Shown here: positions 6,405-13,967 of the stretch, piece by piece | Position numbering within the stretch: the stretch's first letter is position 1 | Layout of the letters: the number at the start of each line of letters is the position of its first letter | Assembly (NCBI GenBank): GCA_003696465.1 | Contig: RFHG01000086.1 | Location: forward strand, 1 to 16,135 | Reading direction: 5' to 3' | Source: Gammaproteobacteria bacterium | Lineage (GTDB): Bacteria > Pseudomonadota > Gammaproteobacteria > J044 | Length of the DNA: 16,135 bases | The notes under the pieces: model-generated | The model's database searches: none | Seen by the model: the letters and a program-made list of their open reading frames with translations, nothing else | What the model was told of the DNA's origin: nothing | Made by a program: the position numbers and the translations under genes

Positions 6405-7835
6405 ATGCGGCTTGTCCGCTTCCGCTTGCTGCAACTCGTTCTGCTGTGTCTGCTGGGGGCAATCGTGGCCATGCCGGCCTCGGCGCGCATGGTGAATCTG
6501 CCCGACTTCTCCCCCCTGGTGGAACAGGTCAGCCCCGCGGTCGTCAATATCAGCACCAAGCGCAAGAGTCCCGTTGCAGACCTGCCGCGAAATCTCCAGA
6601 TCCCCGAGGATGCCGGCCCCCTCGGCGACCTGCTGAAGCGCTTTCTCGAGCAGGCGCCCGGAATGTTGCCCCCGGATGCGCTGCCCGATGCGGAATCCCT
6701 GGGTTCCGGGTTCATCATCAGTCAGGATGGCTATATCGTGACCAATTCCCATGTGGTCAAGGATGCCGAGGAGATCATCGTCCGCCTGAGTGACCGGCGC
6801 GAATTCAAGGCCCGTCTTGTGGGCACCGACGAGCGCAGCGATGTCAGCCTGCTCAAGATCGAGGCCACGGGGCTGCCGACGGTGCGTATCGGCCGTTCCG
6901 CCGATCTCAAGGTGGGTGAATGGGTGCTCGCCATCGGCTCGCCCTTTGGCTTCGAGCACTCGGCCACCGCGGGCATTGTCAGCGCCAAGCACCGCAGCCT
7001 GCCCAACGAGAACTATGTGCCCTTCATCCAGACTGACGTGGCCATCAACCCCGGCAATTCCGGCGGGCCGCTGTTCAATCTCGATGGCGAAGTCGTGGGT
7101 ATCAACTCCCAGATCTACAGCCAGACCGGCGGTTTCATGGGGCTTTCCTTTGCCATCCCCATTGATGTGGCCATGAACGTGGTGCACCAGCTCAAGGAGA
7201 AGGGGCGGGTCTCCCGCGGCTGGCTCGGTGTCTATATCCAGGAGGTTACCCGTGAACTGGCCGATTCCTTTGGCATGAAACAGCCGCGCGGTGCACTCGT
7301 GGCCCAGGTACTCGACGATGGCCCTGCGCACAAGGCCGGCCTGAGGGTTGGAGATATCATCCTGGCGTACAACGGGACACCGATCATTCACTCCTCCGAT
7401 CTGCCCCCGCTGGTGGGCAACACACCGGTCGGGAGCAAGGCCCGTGTCCGGATATTGCGCAATGGCAAGGAACTCGACCTGCTCGTGCGTATCGAGGAAC
7501 TCCCTGCCCGGCCGCAACAGGCGGAAAAGGGCGCACAACCGGAGCCGTCGAACAGGGAGGACAGCCTGCTCGGCATGCAACTTGCCCCCCTGCCGACGGA
7601 ACGGGCCCGTGCGCTGGGTATCGACCATGGGGTGCTGGTGCAATCGGTCACCGGCAATCCGGCCAGGGCCGCGGGGATCGAGCCTGGAGACGTGATTGTG
7701 ATGCTGGGCAACCGGCAGGTCAGGAGCGTGAAGGATCTGCGCCAGCAGCTCGAGCGTATCGGCTCGGGCAGGACCGTGGCCATCCTGGTACAGCGGGAGG
7801 AAGGGCCGGTCTTCCTGGCGCTGCGCAAGCCCTGA
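6405..7835 (+). CDS. degP: Periplasmic serine protease / chaperone DegP (MucD, HtrA family)
   Basis: This HtrA-family protease degrades misfolded envelope proteins and is a standard sigma-E output; in Pseudomonas the equivalent gene is mucD. From the ATG at 6405 the product is 476 residues. A signal peptide occupies residues 1-27, ending PASA. The trypsin-like domain has H116 in TNSHVV, D146 in RSDVSLL and S219 in NPGNSGGPLF. Two PDZ domains follow at about 270-363 and 386-476. Frame extensions to ATG 6366 (489 residues) and ATG 6309 (508 residues) exist. I prefer 6405 because it starts directly at a clean signal peptide, although none of the three has a good Shine-Dalgarno. Its stop overlaps the next start by one base (TGATG). 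DegQ is an alternative family name. Confidence 0.94.
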   Translation: MRLVRFRLLQLVLLCLLGAIVAMPASARMVNLPDFSPLVEQVSPAVVNISTKRKSPVADLPRNLQIPEDAGPLGDLLKRFLEQAPGMLPPDALPDAESLGSGFIISQDGYIVTNSHVVKDAEEIIVRLSDRREFKARLVGTDERSDVSLLKIEATGLPTVRIGRSADLKVGEWVLAIGSPFGFEHSATAGIVSAKHRSLPNENYVPFIQTDVAINPGNSGGPLFNLDGEVVGINSQIYSQTGGFMGLSFAIPIDVAMNVVHQLKEKGRVSRGWLGVYIQEVTRELADSFGMKQPRGALVAQVLDDGPAHKAGLRVGDIILAYNGTPIIHSSDLPPLVGNTPVGSKARVRILRNGKELDLLVRIEELPARPQQAEKGAQPEPSNREDSLLGMQLAPLPTERARALGIDHGVLVQSVTGNPARAAGIEPGDVIVMLGNRQVRSVKDLRQQLERIGSGRTVAILVQREEGPVFLALRKP

Positions 7836-8089
7836 TGGCCGCGGCCGCGCTGCAGCTCTTCTCACGTCGGGGCTGCCACCTGTGCGAGGACTTCGAGCGC
7901 GCACTGCAGGCCTGGCTCGAGGTGCATGCCCCCGGGCTGGCGCTCGAGGTCATCGACATCGATGGCGACGAGGACCTGCGCAAGCGATATAATGCGGATG
8001 TTCCATTGCTGATGCTGGGGGACAGGCTCGTTCTCCAGTATTTTTTTGAATCCGATCGCATGGCCCAGGTTGTCCGCCAACATGTCTGA
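7835..8089 (+). CDS. Small glutaredoxin-like protein (DUF836-type thioredoxin fold)
   Basis: The 84-residue protein begins ALQLFSRRGCHLCEDF, with a CxxC redox pair at C14 and C17 at the end of the first strand. A likely cis-proline lies at P57 in ADVPLLML, as expected for the thioredoxin fold. The size and CHLC motif fit the glutaredoxin-like DUF836 family. The substrate is unknown, and I see no motif that separates a disulfide reductase from a glutathione-dependent enzyme. The gene is tightly embedded: it overlaps degP by one base and lepA by eight (8082-8089). Co-transcription with the sigma-E genes and with RseC, which also has cysteines, is suggestive but proves no link. The model Pseudomonas operon, as I recall it, lacks this gene. 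Confidence 0.85.
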   Translation: MAAAALQLFSRRGCHLCEDFERALQAWLEVHAPGLALEVIDIDGDEDLRKRYNADVPLLMLGDRLVLQYFFESDRMAQVVRQHV

Positions 8090-9884
8090 CAGAATGCAGC
8101 GCATTCGCAACTTTTCCATCATTGCGCACATCGATCATGGCAAGTCCACGCTTGCCGACCGCCTGATCCAGCGCTGTGGCGGTCTGAGCGAGCGCGAGAT
8201 GGAGGATCAGGTGCTCGATTCCATGGATCTGGAGCGCGAGCGGGGCATTACCATCAAGGCGCAGAGTGTCACCCTGCAGTACAAGGCCAGCGATGGCGAG
8301 ACCTACACCCTGAACATCATCGACACCCCGGGGCATGTCGACTTTTCATACGAAGTGTCCCGCTCTCTGTCGGCCTGCGAGGGCGCCCTGCTGGTGGTAG
8401 ACGCCTCCCAGGGGGTCGAGGCGCAGAGTGTGGCCAATTGCTATACCGCCATCGATCAGGGCCTCGAGGTCGTACCGGTACTCAACAAGATTGATCTGCC
8501 CTCTGCCGATCCCGAGCGCGTCATCAACGAGATCGAGGAGATCATCGGTATCGAGGCCGAGGATGCGCTGCGGGTCAGTGCCAAGACGGGGGAGGGGGTC
8601 GATGAGCTGCTCGAGGCCATCGTAAAGCGCATCCCGCCCCCTGCAGGGGTAGAGGAGGCCCCATTGCAGGCCCTGATCATCGACTCCTGGTTCGACAACT
8701 ATCTTGGCGTGGTGGCCCTCGTCCGTGTAATGCAGGGGCGAATGAAGAAACGCGACCGTATTCTGGCCATGTCCGTGGGCAGACAATACCAGATCGACAA
8801 GGTTGGGGTATTCACGCCCCACGCCGAGGAGCGCGATGAACTCTCGGCCGGCGATGTGGGCTATGTGATCGCCGGCATCAAGGATATCGGCGGAGCCAAG
8901 GTCGGTGATACCTTTACTCATGTGGACCGTCCGGCACCGGAACCCCTGCCCGGATTCCAGGAAGTACAGCCCCGGGTGTTCGCGGGTCTTTATCCGGTGA
9001 GTTCCGATGATTATGAGGATCTGCGCGAGGCGCTGCAGAAGCTGAGCCTGAACGATGCCTCGCTCAAATTCGAGCCCGAGACCTCGCAGGCCCTGGGGTT
9101 CGGGTTTCGTTGCGGTTTTCTCGGCATGCTGCACATGGAAATCATCCAGGAACGGCTGGAGCGCGAATACGATCTCGATCTGATTACCACCGCGCCCACG
9201 GTGATCTATGAGGTCGAAACCACCCGCGGCGAGGTCATCGAAATACACAATCCGAGCGAACTGCCCCCGGTCAACCAGATCAGCGAAATCAGGGAGCCGA
9301 TCATTCATGCCACCATTCTTGTACCCCAGGAACATGTGGGCAACGTGATCGGCCTGTGCATCGAGAAGCGGGGCGTGCAAAAGCAGATGCACTATCTGGG
9401 CAATCAGGTACAGCTCGAGTTCGAACTGCCGCTATCCGAGGTGGTACTCGATTTCTTCGACCGCCTCAAGTCCGTAAGCCGGGGCTATGCCTCGTTCGAC
9501 TATCATCTGGCCCGTTTTCAGCCGGCCCCGCTGGTCAAGGTCGATGTGCTCATCAATGGCGAACGGGTGGATGCGCTTTCGATCATCGTGCACAAGGACT
9601 TTGCCCAGCAACGAGGCCGAGAGCTGGTGGAGCGGATGAAGGAGATCATTCCACGGCAGATGTTCGAGGTGGCCATCCAGGCTGCGATCGGCACGCACAT
9701 CATCGCCCGCAGTACCGTCAAGGCCCTGCGCAAGAACGTCACGGCCAAGTGCTACGGCGGCGACATCACGCGCAAGAAAAAACTGCTCGAAAAGCAGAAG
9801 GCCGGCAAGAAACGCATGAAGCAGGTCGGCAAGGTTGAGATCCCGCAGGAGGCCTTCCTCGCTGTTCTGCGGGTAGACAAGTAA
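8082..9884 (+). CDS. lepA: Elongation factor 4 (LepA), translation GTPase
   Basis: LepA is a ribosome-associated GTPase of the EF-G family, proposed to back-translocate or remodel stalled ribosomes and to assist 30S assembly. The product is 600 residues (E. coli 599) and very highly conserved. G1 is AHIDHGKS at 15-22, G3 is DTPGH at 81-85, G4 is NKID at 135-138, and G5 is SAK in RVSAKTGEG. The C-terminal LepA-specific domain includes AKCYGGDITRKKKLLEKQK. I chose ATG 8082 (MSDRMQRIRNFS). ATG 8094 is also possible and would give an N-terminus close to that of E. coli. The upstream TTG extension to 8046 overlaps the glutaredoxin gene more deeply and adds nothing conserved. A stop, then AGGAGA, leads into lepB 10 bases later. 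Confidence 0.97.
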   Translation: MSDRMQRIRNFSIIAHIDHGKSTLADRLIQRCGGLSEREMEDQVLDSMDLERERGITIKAQSVTLQYKASDGETYTLNIIDTPGHVDFSYEVSRSLSACEGALLVVDASQGVEAQSVANCYTAIDQGLEVVPVLNKIDLPSADPERVINEIEEIIGIEAEDALRVSAKTGEGVDELLEAIVKRIPPPAGVEEAPLQALIIDSWFDNYLGVVALVRVMQGRMKKRDRILAMSVGRQYQIDKVGVFTPHAEERDELSAGDVGYVIAGIKDIGGAKVGDTFTHVDRPAPEPLPGFQEVQPRVFAGLYPVSSDDYEDLREALQKLSLNDASLKFEPETSQALGFGFRCGFLGMLHMEIIQERLEREYDLDLITTAPTVIYEVETTRGEVIEIHNPSELPPVNQISEIREPIIHATILVPQEHVGNVIGLCIEKRGVQKQMHYLGNQVQLEFELPLSEVVLDFFDRLKSVSRGYASFDYHLARFQPAPLVKVDVLINGERVDALSIIVHKDFAQQRGRELVERMKEIIPRQMFEVAIQAAIGTHIIARSTVKALRKNVTAKCYGGDITRKKKLLEKQKAGKKRMKQVGKVEIPQEAFLAVLRVDK

Positions 9885-9894
9885 AGGAGAAGGC

Positions 9895-10680
9895 ATGGAT
9901 CTGGAACTGATACTGGTCATCGGATCTGCCGTAACCGGCGGTGTCTGGCTGCTCGACCGGTTTCTGTTGGCACCCAGGCGCCAACGTATCGCCGGGGACG
10001 GCGAGGCAGCGATTCCCGAGCCCTGGTATGTGGAGTATTCGAAGTCTTTCTTTCCGGTTCTGATCATCGTCCTGCTGCTGCGCAGCTTCGTGGCGGAGCC
10101 GTTCCGTATACCGTCCGGTTCGATGATGCCCACCCTGCTCGTGGGGGACTTCATCCTGGTCAACAAGTTTGCCTATGGCCTCAGATTACCCGTGCTGCAT
10201 ACCGAAATCGTGGGGGGCGATCGCCCCAAACGTGGCGACGTGATTGTTTTCCGCTACCCGAGAAACCCTGATGTGGACTATATAAAAAGGGTCATCGGCG
10301 TACCCGGAGATCATGTGGCCTACATCGACAAGCAGCTCTTCATCAATGGCCGGCCCGTACCGCAGAAGCCCGTGGGTCCCTACCTGCAGATCGACCCGCA
10401 GCGTGCCCGTCCGGGTGAATGGGTGCTTGATGAACAGCTGCCTGAAGTCGATCACCGTATACTCATCAATCGCAACCGGCCGGGATTCGATGCCGAATAC
10501 ATCATTCCGCCCGGGAGTTATTTCGTCATGGGTGACAACAGGGACAACAGCAACGATAGCCGCTTCTGGGGCGTTGTGCCGGAGGCGAATCTGGTGGGCA
10601 AGGCGCTGCTGATCTGGTTCAACTGGGACTTCGATCATGGGCGCATGGATCTCTCGCGAATTGGTACTGTCATTGAGTAG
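9895..10680 (+). CDS. lepB: Signal peptidase I (leader peptidase)
   Basis: This inner-membrane serine protease removes signal peptides from exported proteins, including the periplasmic RseB and DegP encoded upstream. The 261-residue product has two N-terminal transmembrane segments (about 3-22 and 51-66). The catalytic serine is S76 in IPSGSMMPTL and the general base is K131 in DYIKRVIGVPGD. Box E, GDNRDNSNDSR, lies at 213-223. The length is shorter than E. coli LepB (324) but usual for many gammaproteobacteria. The start is well supported by AGGAGA at 9885-9890, five bases from the ATG. The lepA-lepB pairing is conserved across proteobacteria. Confidence 0.97.
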   Translation: MDLELILVIGSAVTGGVWLLDRFLLAPRRQRIAGDGEAAIPEPWYVEYSKSFFPVLIIVLLLRSFVAEPFRIPSGSMMPTLLVGDFILVNKFAYGLRLPVLHTEIVGGDRPKRGDVIVFRYPRNPDVDYIKRVIGVPGDHVAYIDKQLFINGRPVPQKPVGPYLQIDPQRARPGEWVLDEQLPEVDHRILINRNRPGFDAEYIIPPGSYFVMGDNRDNSNDSRFWGVVPEANLVGKALLIWFNWDFDHGRMDLSRIGTVIE

Positions 10681-10686
10681 GGGGAG
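10681..10686 (+). promoter_or_regulatory. Ribosome binding site deciding the DUF4845 start
   Basis: GGGGAG directly after the lepB stop lies 6 bases before ATG 10693 but only 3 before the in-frame GTG at 10690. The spacing favours the ATG as the start of the downstream gene. Confidence 0.6.
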
Positions 10687-10692
10687 AGTGTG

Positions 10693-11073
10693 ATGCAGAA
10701 CATGCACAGCCAACGGGGACTGAGTCTGGTCGGATGGCTCATTGTGATCGGCCTGGCCGGTTTCATGGCCGTGGTCGCGCTCAAGCTTTTTCCGGTGTAC
10801 ATGGAATACTGGACCGTCAAGTCGGTTATGGATGAGGTGGCCAGCCAGCCGACTGCGGACAAGAAGTCGCGCAGTTTCATACTGAGCAGTATCTCCAAGC
10901 GCCTGGATGTCAACTCGGTCAATACCGTCAAGGCACGCGACATAAAATATGAGCGTACCGAAGAGGGAGGGGCCCGCCTTCACCTCAAGTATGAAGTGCG
11001 CAAGCCCCTCGTTGGCAATGTGGATGTCGTGGTCAAATTCGACCACAGCGTTCCGGTACGTGGCGGGGAATGA
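10693..11073 (+). CDS. DUF4845-family small membrane protein with a pilin-like N-terminus
   Basis: The 126-residue protein has a short basic N-terminus, then one strongly hydrophobic helix at about 10-32 (LSLVGWLIVIGLAGFMAVV), then a soluble C-terminal domain probably outside the cytoplasm. Size, position between lepB and rnc, and the RGLSLVGW start all match the DUF4845 family, whose function is unknown. The sequence before and into the helix (QRG followed by LSLVG) resembles a type IV prepilin cleavage site, but glycine replaces the usual Glu at mature position 5. The start ATG has GGGGAG 6 bases upstream. The stop overlaps the rnc start in ATGA (11070-11073). I do not assign a function. 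Confidence 0.82.
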   Translation: MQNMHSQRGLSLVGWLIVIGLAGFMAVVALKLFPVYMEYWTVKSVMDEVASQPTADKKSRSFILSSISKRLDVNSVNTVKARDIKYERTEEGGARLHLKYEVRKPLVGNVDVVVKFDHSVPVRGGE

Positions 11074-11747
11074 AGCGGTTTCCGGATATCCTGCCTGAAT
11101 GCATGACTGCCGATCACCCGCTGATGGCAGAAGCCCTGACGCATCGCAGCGCCAGCCGGCACAACAACGAGCGGCTGGAGTTCCTGGGCGACGGCATCCT
11201 GAACATGGTCATTGCGGAGGCACTCTACCGACAGCTGCCCGATGCCAATGAAGGCGTGCTGAGTCGCCTGCGCGCCGGTCTCGTCAATCGTGACATGCTC
11301 GCTTCTCTGGCTCAGGAGATGGGCCTTGGCGAGTGGATACGCCTGGGGCAGGGCGAGATGAAGAGTGGTGGTCATCGGCGCGAGTCGATTCTGGCTGACA
11401 CCGTAGAGGCCATCATCGCGGCCATTCATCAGGGTTGCGGCTTCGAAACCGCACGACAGTTCGTTCTCGACCTCTATCGGGAGCATCTCGAGCACCTGCC
11501 ATCCCTGGACGAGATGAAGGATCCCAAGAGCCGTCTTCAGGAATATCTGCAGGGCCGGGGTATGCCGCCACCCAGCTATCAGCTGTTGCATACCACCGGC
11601 AAGGCGCATGATCAGGAGTTTCATGTCCGTGCCAGCATTCCCGATCTGGGGCTGAAGGCCGAAGGGCAGGGCAGCAGCAGGAAGAAGGCCGAACAGCAGG
11701 CCGCGTCACTCCTTCTTTCCCGGATCGAGCAAGCAGCCAATGGATGA
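11070..11747 (+). CDS. rnc: Ribonuclease III (double-stranded RNA endonuclease)
   Basis: RNase III processes rRNA precursors and cleaves structured mRNAs and antisense duplexes. The 225-residue product matches the E. coli length (226). The signature NERLEFLGDGIL gives E34, E37 and D41. D110 and E113 in ILADTVEAIIAA complete the metal site. The C-terminal double-stranded RNA-binding domain covers about 151-220 (DPKSRLQEYLQG to GSSRKKAEQQAA). A Gly follows the GD of the signature where Ser or Ala is common; this is unlikely to matter. The start is within the ATGA overlap with the DUF4845 gene, and it overlaps era by eight bases. In other bacteria rnc-era is autoregulated by RNase III cleavage upstream. 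I could not identify such a hairpin here. Confidence 0.97.
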   Translation: MKRFPDILPECMTADHPLMAEALTHRSASRHNNERLEFLGDGILNMVIAEALYRQLPDANEGVLSRLRAGLVNRDMLASLAQEMGLGEWIRLGQGEMKSGGHRRESILADTVEAIIAAIHQGCGFETARQFVLDLYREHLEHLPSLDEMKDPKSRLQEYLQGRGMPPPSYQLLHTTGKAHDQEFHVRASIPDLGLKAEGQGSSRKKAEQQAASLLLSRIEQAANG

Positions 11748-12648
11748 CAAGGAAACCTGCAAAACAACACGGAGTGGATTCGTGGCCCTTGTCGGCAGGC
11801 CCAATGTCGGGAAGTCAACCCTGCTCAATGCCCTGGTCGGTCAGAAGATTGCGGCCACGACTCCGAAGCCGCAGACGACCCGCCACCGGATCCTGGGGAT
11901 CGTCACACTCGAATGTGCGCAGATCATTTTCATCGACCTGCCCGGGCTGCATACCCGACAGCCTCACCTGATCAATCGTGCCATGAACACCGTGGCCATT
12001 GGCAGCATGCAGGATGCCGATGTGCTGGCTGTGATGGTCGATGCCTCGCGTTGGACACCTGATGACGAATTCGTTCTCGAACAGGTTGCGGCAGCCAACC
12101 GCCCCTTTGTCCTGTTGCTCAACAAGATCGACCAGATGAAGGACAAGAAGCGTCTGCTGCCATTGATTGCAGATCTGCGCGAGCGCTTCGGTACCGATGA
12201 AATCGTGCCGATTTCGGCACTCAGGAGCGAAAATTTGCAGGCCGTTGTCGATGCCCTTTTGCGATATCTGCCCGAGGGTCCCTTCCTCTTCCCGGAGGAC
12301 GAGGTTACCGACAGAAGCCTGAAATTCATTATCTCGGAACTGATCAGGGAAAAGATCTTCCTGTTGACCAATCGGGAAGTGCCGTATTCAACCGCGGTGC
12401 ACATCGAGGCATTCGAGGATCAGGGGAAGCTGGTGCGTATCGATGCCCTGATCTGGGTAGAACGGCCCAGTCACAAGAAAATCATTATCGGACGCAAGGG
12501 GCAGCTGATCAAGGAGATCGGCATGCGTGCACGCAAGGAGATCGAAGAGCTGCTGGGTAAAAAGGTCCATTTGCAGCTCTGGGTCAAGGTACGCAAGGAC
12601 TGGCAGGATGATGTGCGCAGTCTGAAGGATATCGGCATTGAACAATGA
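11740..12648 (+). CDS. era: GTPase Era (16S rRNA binding, 30S subunit maturation)
   Basis: Era is an essential GTPase that binds the 3' end of 16S rRNA and couples 30S maturation to the cell cycle. The 302-residue product (E. coli 301) shows G1 GRPNVGKS at 19-26, the Era-typical PKPQTTRHRI, G3 DLPG at 66-69, G4 NKID at 128-131 and G5 SAL near 159. The C-terminal KH domain has GRKG at 251-254 followed by MRARKEIEELLGKKVHLQLW. The first ATG (11740) overlaps rnc by eight bases and gives the expected N-terminus. The 3' end overlaps recO in ATGA. No anomaly seen. Confidence 0.97.
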   Translation: MDDKETCKTTRSGFVALVGRPNVGKSTLLNALVGQKIAATTPKPQTTRHRILGIVTLECAQIIFIDLPGLHTRQPHLINRAMNTVAIGSMQDADVLAVMVDASRWTPDDEFVLEQVAAANRPFVLLLNKIDQMKDKKRLLPLIADLRERFGTDEIVPISALRSENLQAVVDALLRYLPEGPFLFPEDEVTDRSLKFIISELIREKIFLLTNREVPYSTAVHIEAFEDQGKLVRIDALIWVERPSHKKIIIGRKGQLIKEIGMRARKEIEELLGKKVHLQLWVKVRKDWQDDVRSLKDIGIEQ

Positions 12649-13259
12649 CTCGAGGGAGGGTCGAAGACGCCATACTGATACATGCCAGGCCCTATCGGGA
12701 GTCGTCCCTGTTGCTCGATTTCATGACTCGTGAGCATGGTCGGCTGAGCGGCATTGGTCGAGGCAGCAGGCAGCGTGCCACAGGGGTTATGCCCTGGAGC
12801 AGGGTTTCATTCGAGTTTGCCGGCCGTACTGACCTGCTCAGCATTCGGGGGCTCGAGCGTACAGGCGGTACAATGTACGCGCCGGCTGCGAGCCTCTGGC
12901 TCATGCTCCTTGCCGAGATCATCCTGAGATTTGTCCCAAGAGGGCATGCCGACCCGGAACTGTACCGGACCTGCCTGGTGCTGACACGCGCGGATTCGGA
13001 AGAAAGTGTCATGAACGAGATTTCGCGTGTGATACCCGAACTTGCGGTAAACTACGCAAGAACGGATGAGCGTCAGCTGAGGGAACGACTGATGGCGCTG
13101 GCCGAAAATACGGGAGCGTTCGGCAATACGGAAGGGTTGGTGGACCTTATCGAGAAGATCCTGAACTCCGCCTTCCCGGGACAATCCCTGCGTACATTGC
13201 AATTGCTCAGGAATACAACCCGCATGCAGTCTTCGGGAACATCGGACCGAATGGCATGA
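12645..13259 (+). CDS. recO: DNA repair protein RecO, unusually short
   Basis: RecO acts in RecFOR-dependent recombinational repair, annealing single strands and loading RecA. Identification rests on position (era-recO-pdxJ) and on the N-terminal OB-fold: EDAILIHARPYRESSLLLDFMTREHGRLSGIGRGSR at about residues 7-42 is a good family match. The protein is only 204 residues, against 242 in E. coli. The C-terminal half lacks the usual FELxLLxxLGY-type stretch and the cysteine-rich region after it. It ends with FPGQSLRTLQLLR (177-189), which resembles the family's LGGKPLKSRELFR. The shortening therefore appears internal rather than a lost tail. The frame is intact at both junctions (ATGA with era and with pdxJ), so I do not call it a pseudogene. 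Confidence 0.85.
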   Translation: MTRGRVEDAILIHARPYRESSLLLDFMTREHGRLSGIGRGSRQRATGVMPWSRVSFEFAGRTDLLSIRGLERTGGTMYAPAASLWLMLLAEIILRFVPRGHADPELYRTCLVLTRADSEESVMNEISRVIPELAVNYARTDERQLRERLMALAENTGAFGNTEGLVDLIEKILNSAFPGQSLRTLQLLRNTTRMQSSGTSDRMA

Positions 13260-13966
13260 AACTTGGCGTCAACATCGATCATATAGCAACACTTCGCCAG
13301 GCCAGGCACACGCCATACCCTGACCTTGTGCGGGCTGTAGGCGTTGTGGAAGAGGCTGGCGCCGACGGGATCACCATGCATCTGCGCGAGGATCGCCGTC
13401 ATATCCAGGATGCGGATGTATACCGCCTGCGGGAGGTTATCCGAACCAAGATGAACCTGGAAATGGCTGCAACCGATGAAATGATGGGCATCGCCCTGGA
13501 TGTGCATCCGGACGACTGCTGTCTGGTCCCCGAAAGGCGTGAAGAGCTGACAACGGAAGGAGGGCTGGATGTCAAGGGGCAGTTGCCGCGTCTGAGCAGG
13601 ATTTGTCAACGTCTTGAAGATGCCGGAATACGCGTTTCCCTTTTCATCGAACCCGATGATGAACAAATCCGTTCAGCGGCAGAAACCGGCGCCTCTACCA
13701 TAGAGATTCATACCGGACATTTCGCCAATCTTTCCGGAAAACATCAGGATGTTGAGTACGAGCGGATTGTCCGCGCGGTCGAGCTTGGAACACGTCTCGG
13801 GCTGGTCGTGAATGCAGGGCATGGGCTGGACTATGCAAATATCCGCCCCATAGCCGAAATCCAGGCGATCAATGAGCTGAATATCGGCCATTCCATTGTC
13901 AGCGAGGCGGTCTTTTGCGGGCTTGCCGAGGCGGTACGCAAGATGAAGAAGGCAATAAACTCCTGA
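13256..13966 (+). CDS. pdxJ: Pyridoxine 5'-phosphate synthase
   Basis: PdxJ condenses 1-deoxyxylulose 5-phosphate with 3-amino-2-oxopropyl phosphate to make pyridoxine 5'-phosphate, the last ring-forming step of the DXP-dependent vitamin B6 pathway. The 236-residue product (E. coli 243) begins with the family signature LGVNIDHIATLRQAR. Catalytic residues are in place: H42 in MHLREDRRH, E69 in NLEMAAT and H189 in NAGHGLDY. The phosphate-binding IEIHTGHFA and GHSIVSEAVF segments are also present. The start overlaps recO by four bases. acpS follows after one intervening base, the same partner as in many proteobacteria. Confidence 0.97.
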   Translation: MKLGVNIDHIATLRQARHTPYPDLVRAVGVVEEAGADGITMHLREDRRHIQDADVYRLREVIRTKMNLEMAATDEMMGIALDVHPDDCCLVPERREELTTEGGLDVKGQLPRLSRICQRLEDAGIRVSLFIEPDDEQIRSAAETGASTIEIHTGHFANLSGKHQDVEYERIVRAVELGTRLGLVVNAGHGLDYANIRPIAEIQAINELNIGHSIVSEAVFCGLAEAVRKMKKAINS

Positions 13967-13967
13967 A

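Noticed and set aside
7988..7993. TATAAT inside the glutaredoxin gene as an internal promoter for lepA
   Set aside because: The -35 at normal spacing (GCGACG) is poor. About two chance TATAAT matches are expected on both strands of a window this size at about 60% GC, and the codons for the conserved RYNAD region explain the bases.
8346..9392. 348-codon minus-strand open frame inside lepA
   Set aside because: Antisense shadow of a highly conserved gene, with no domain signature or ribosome site.
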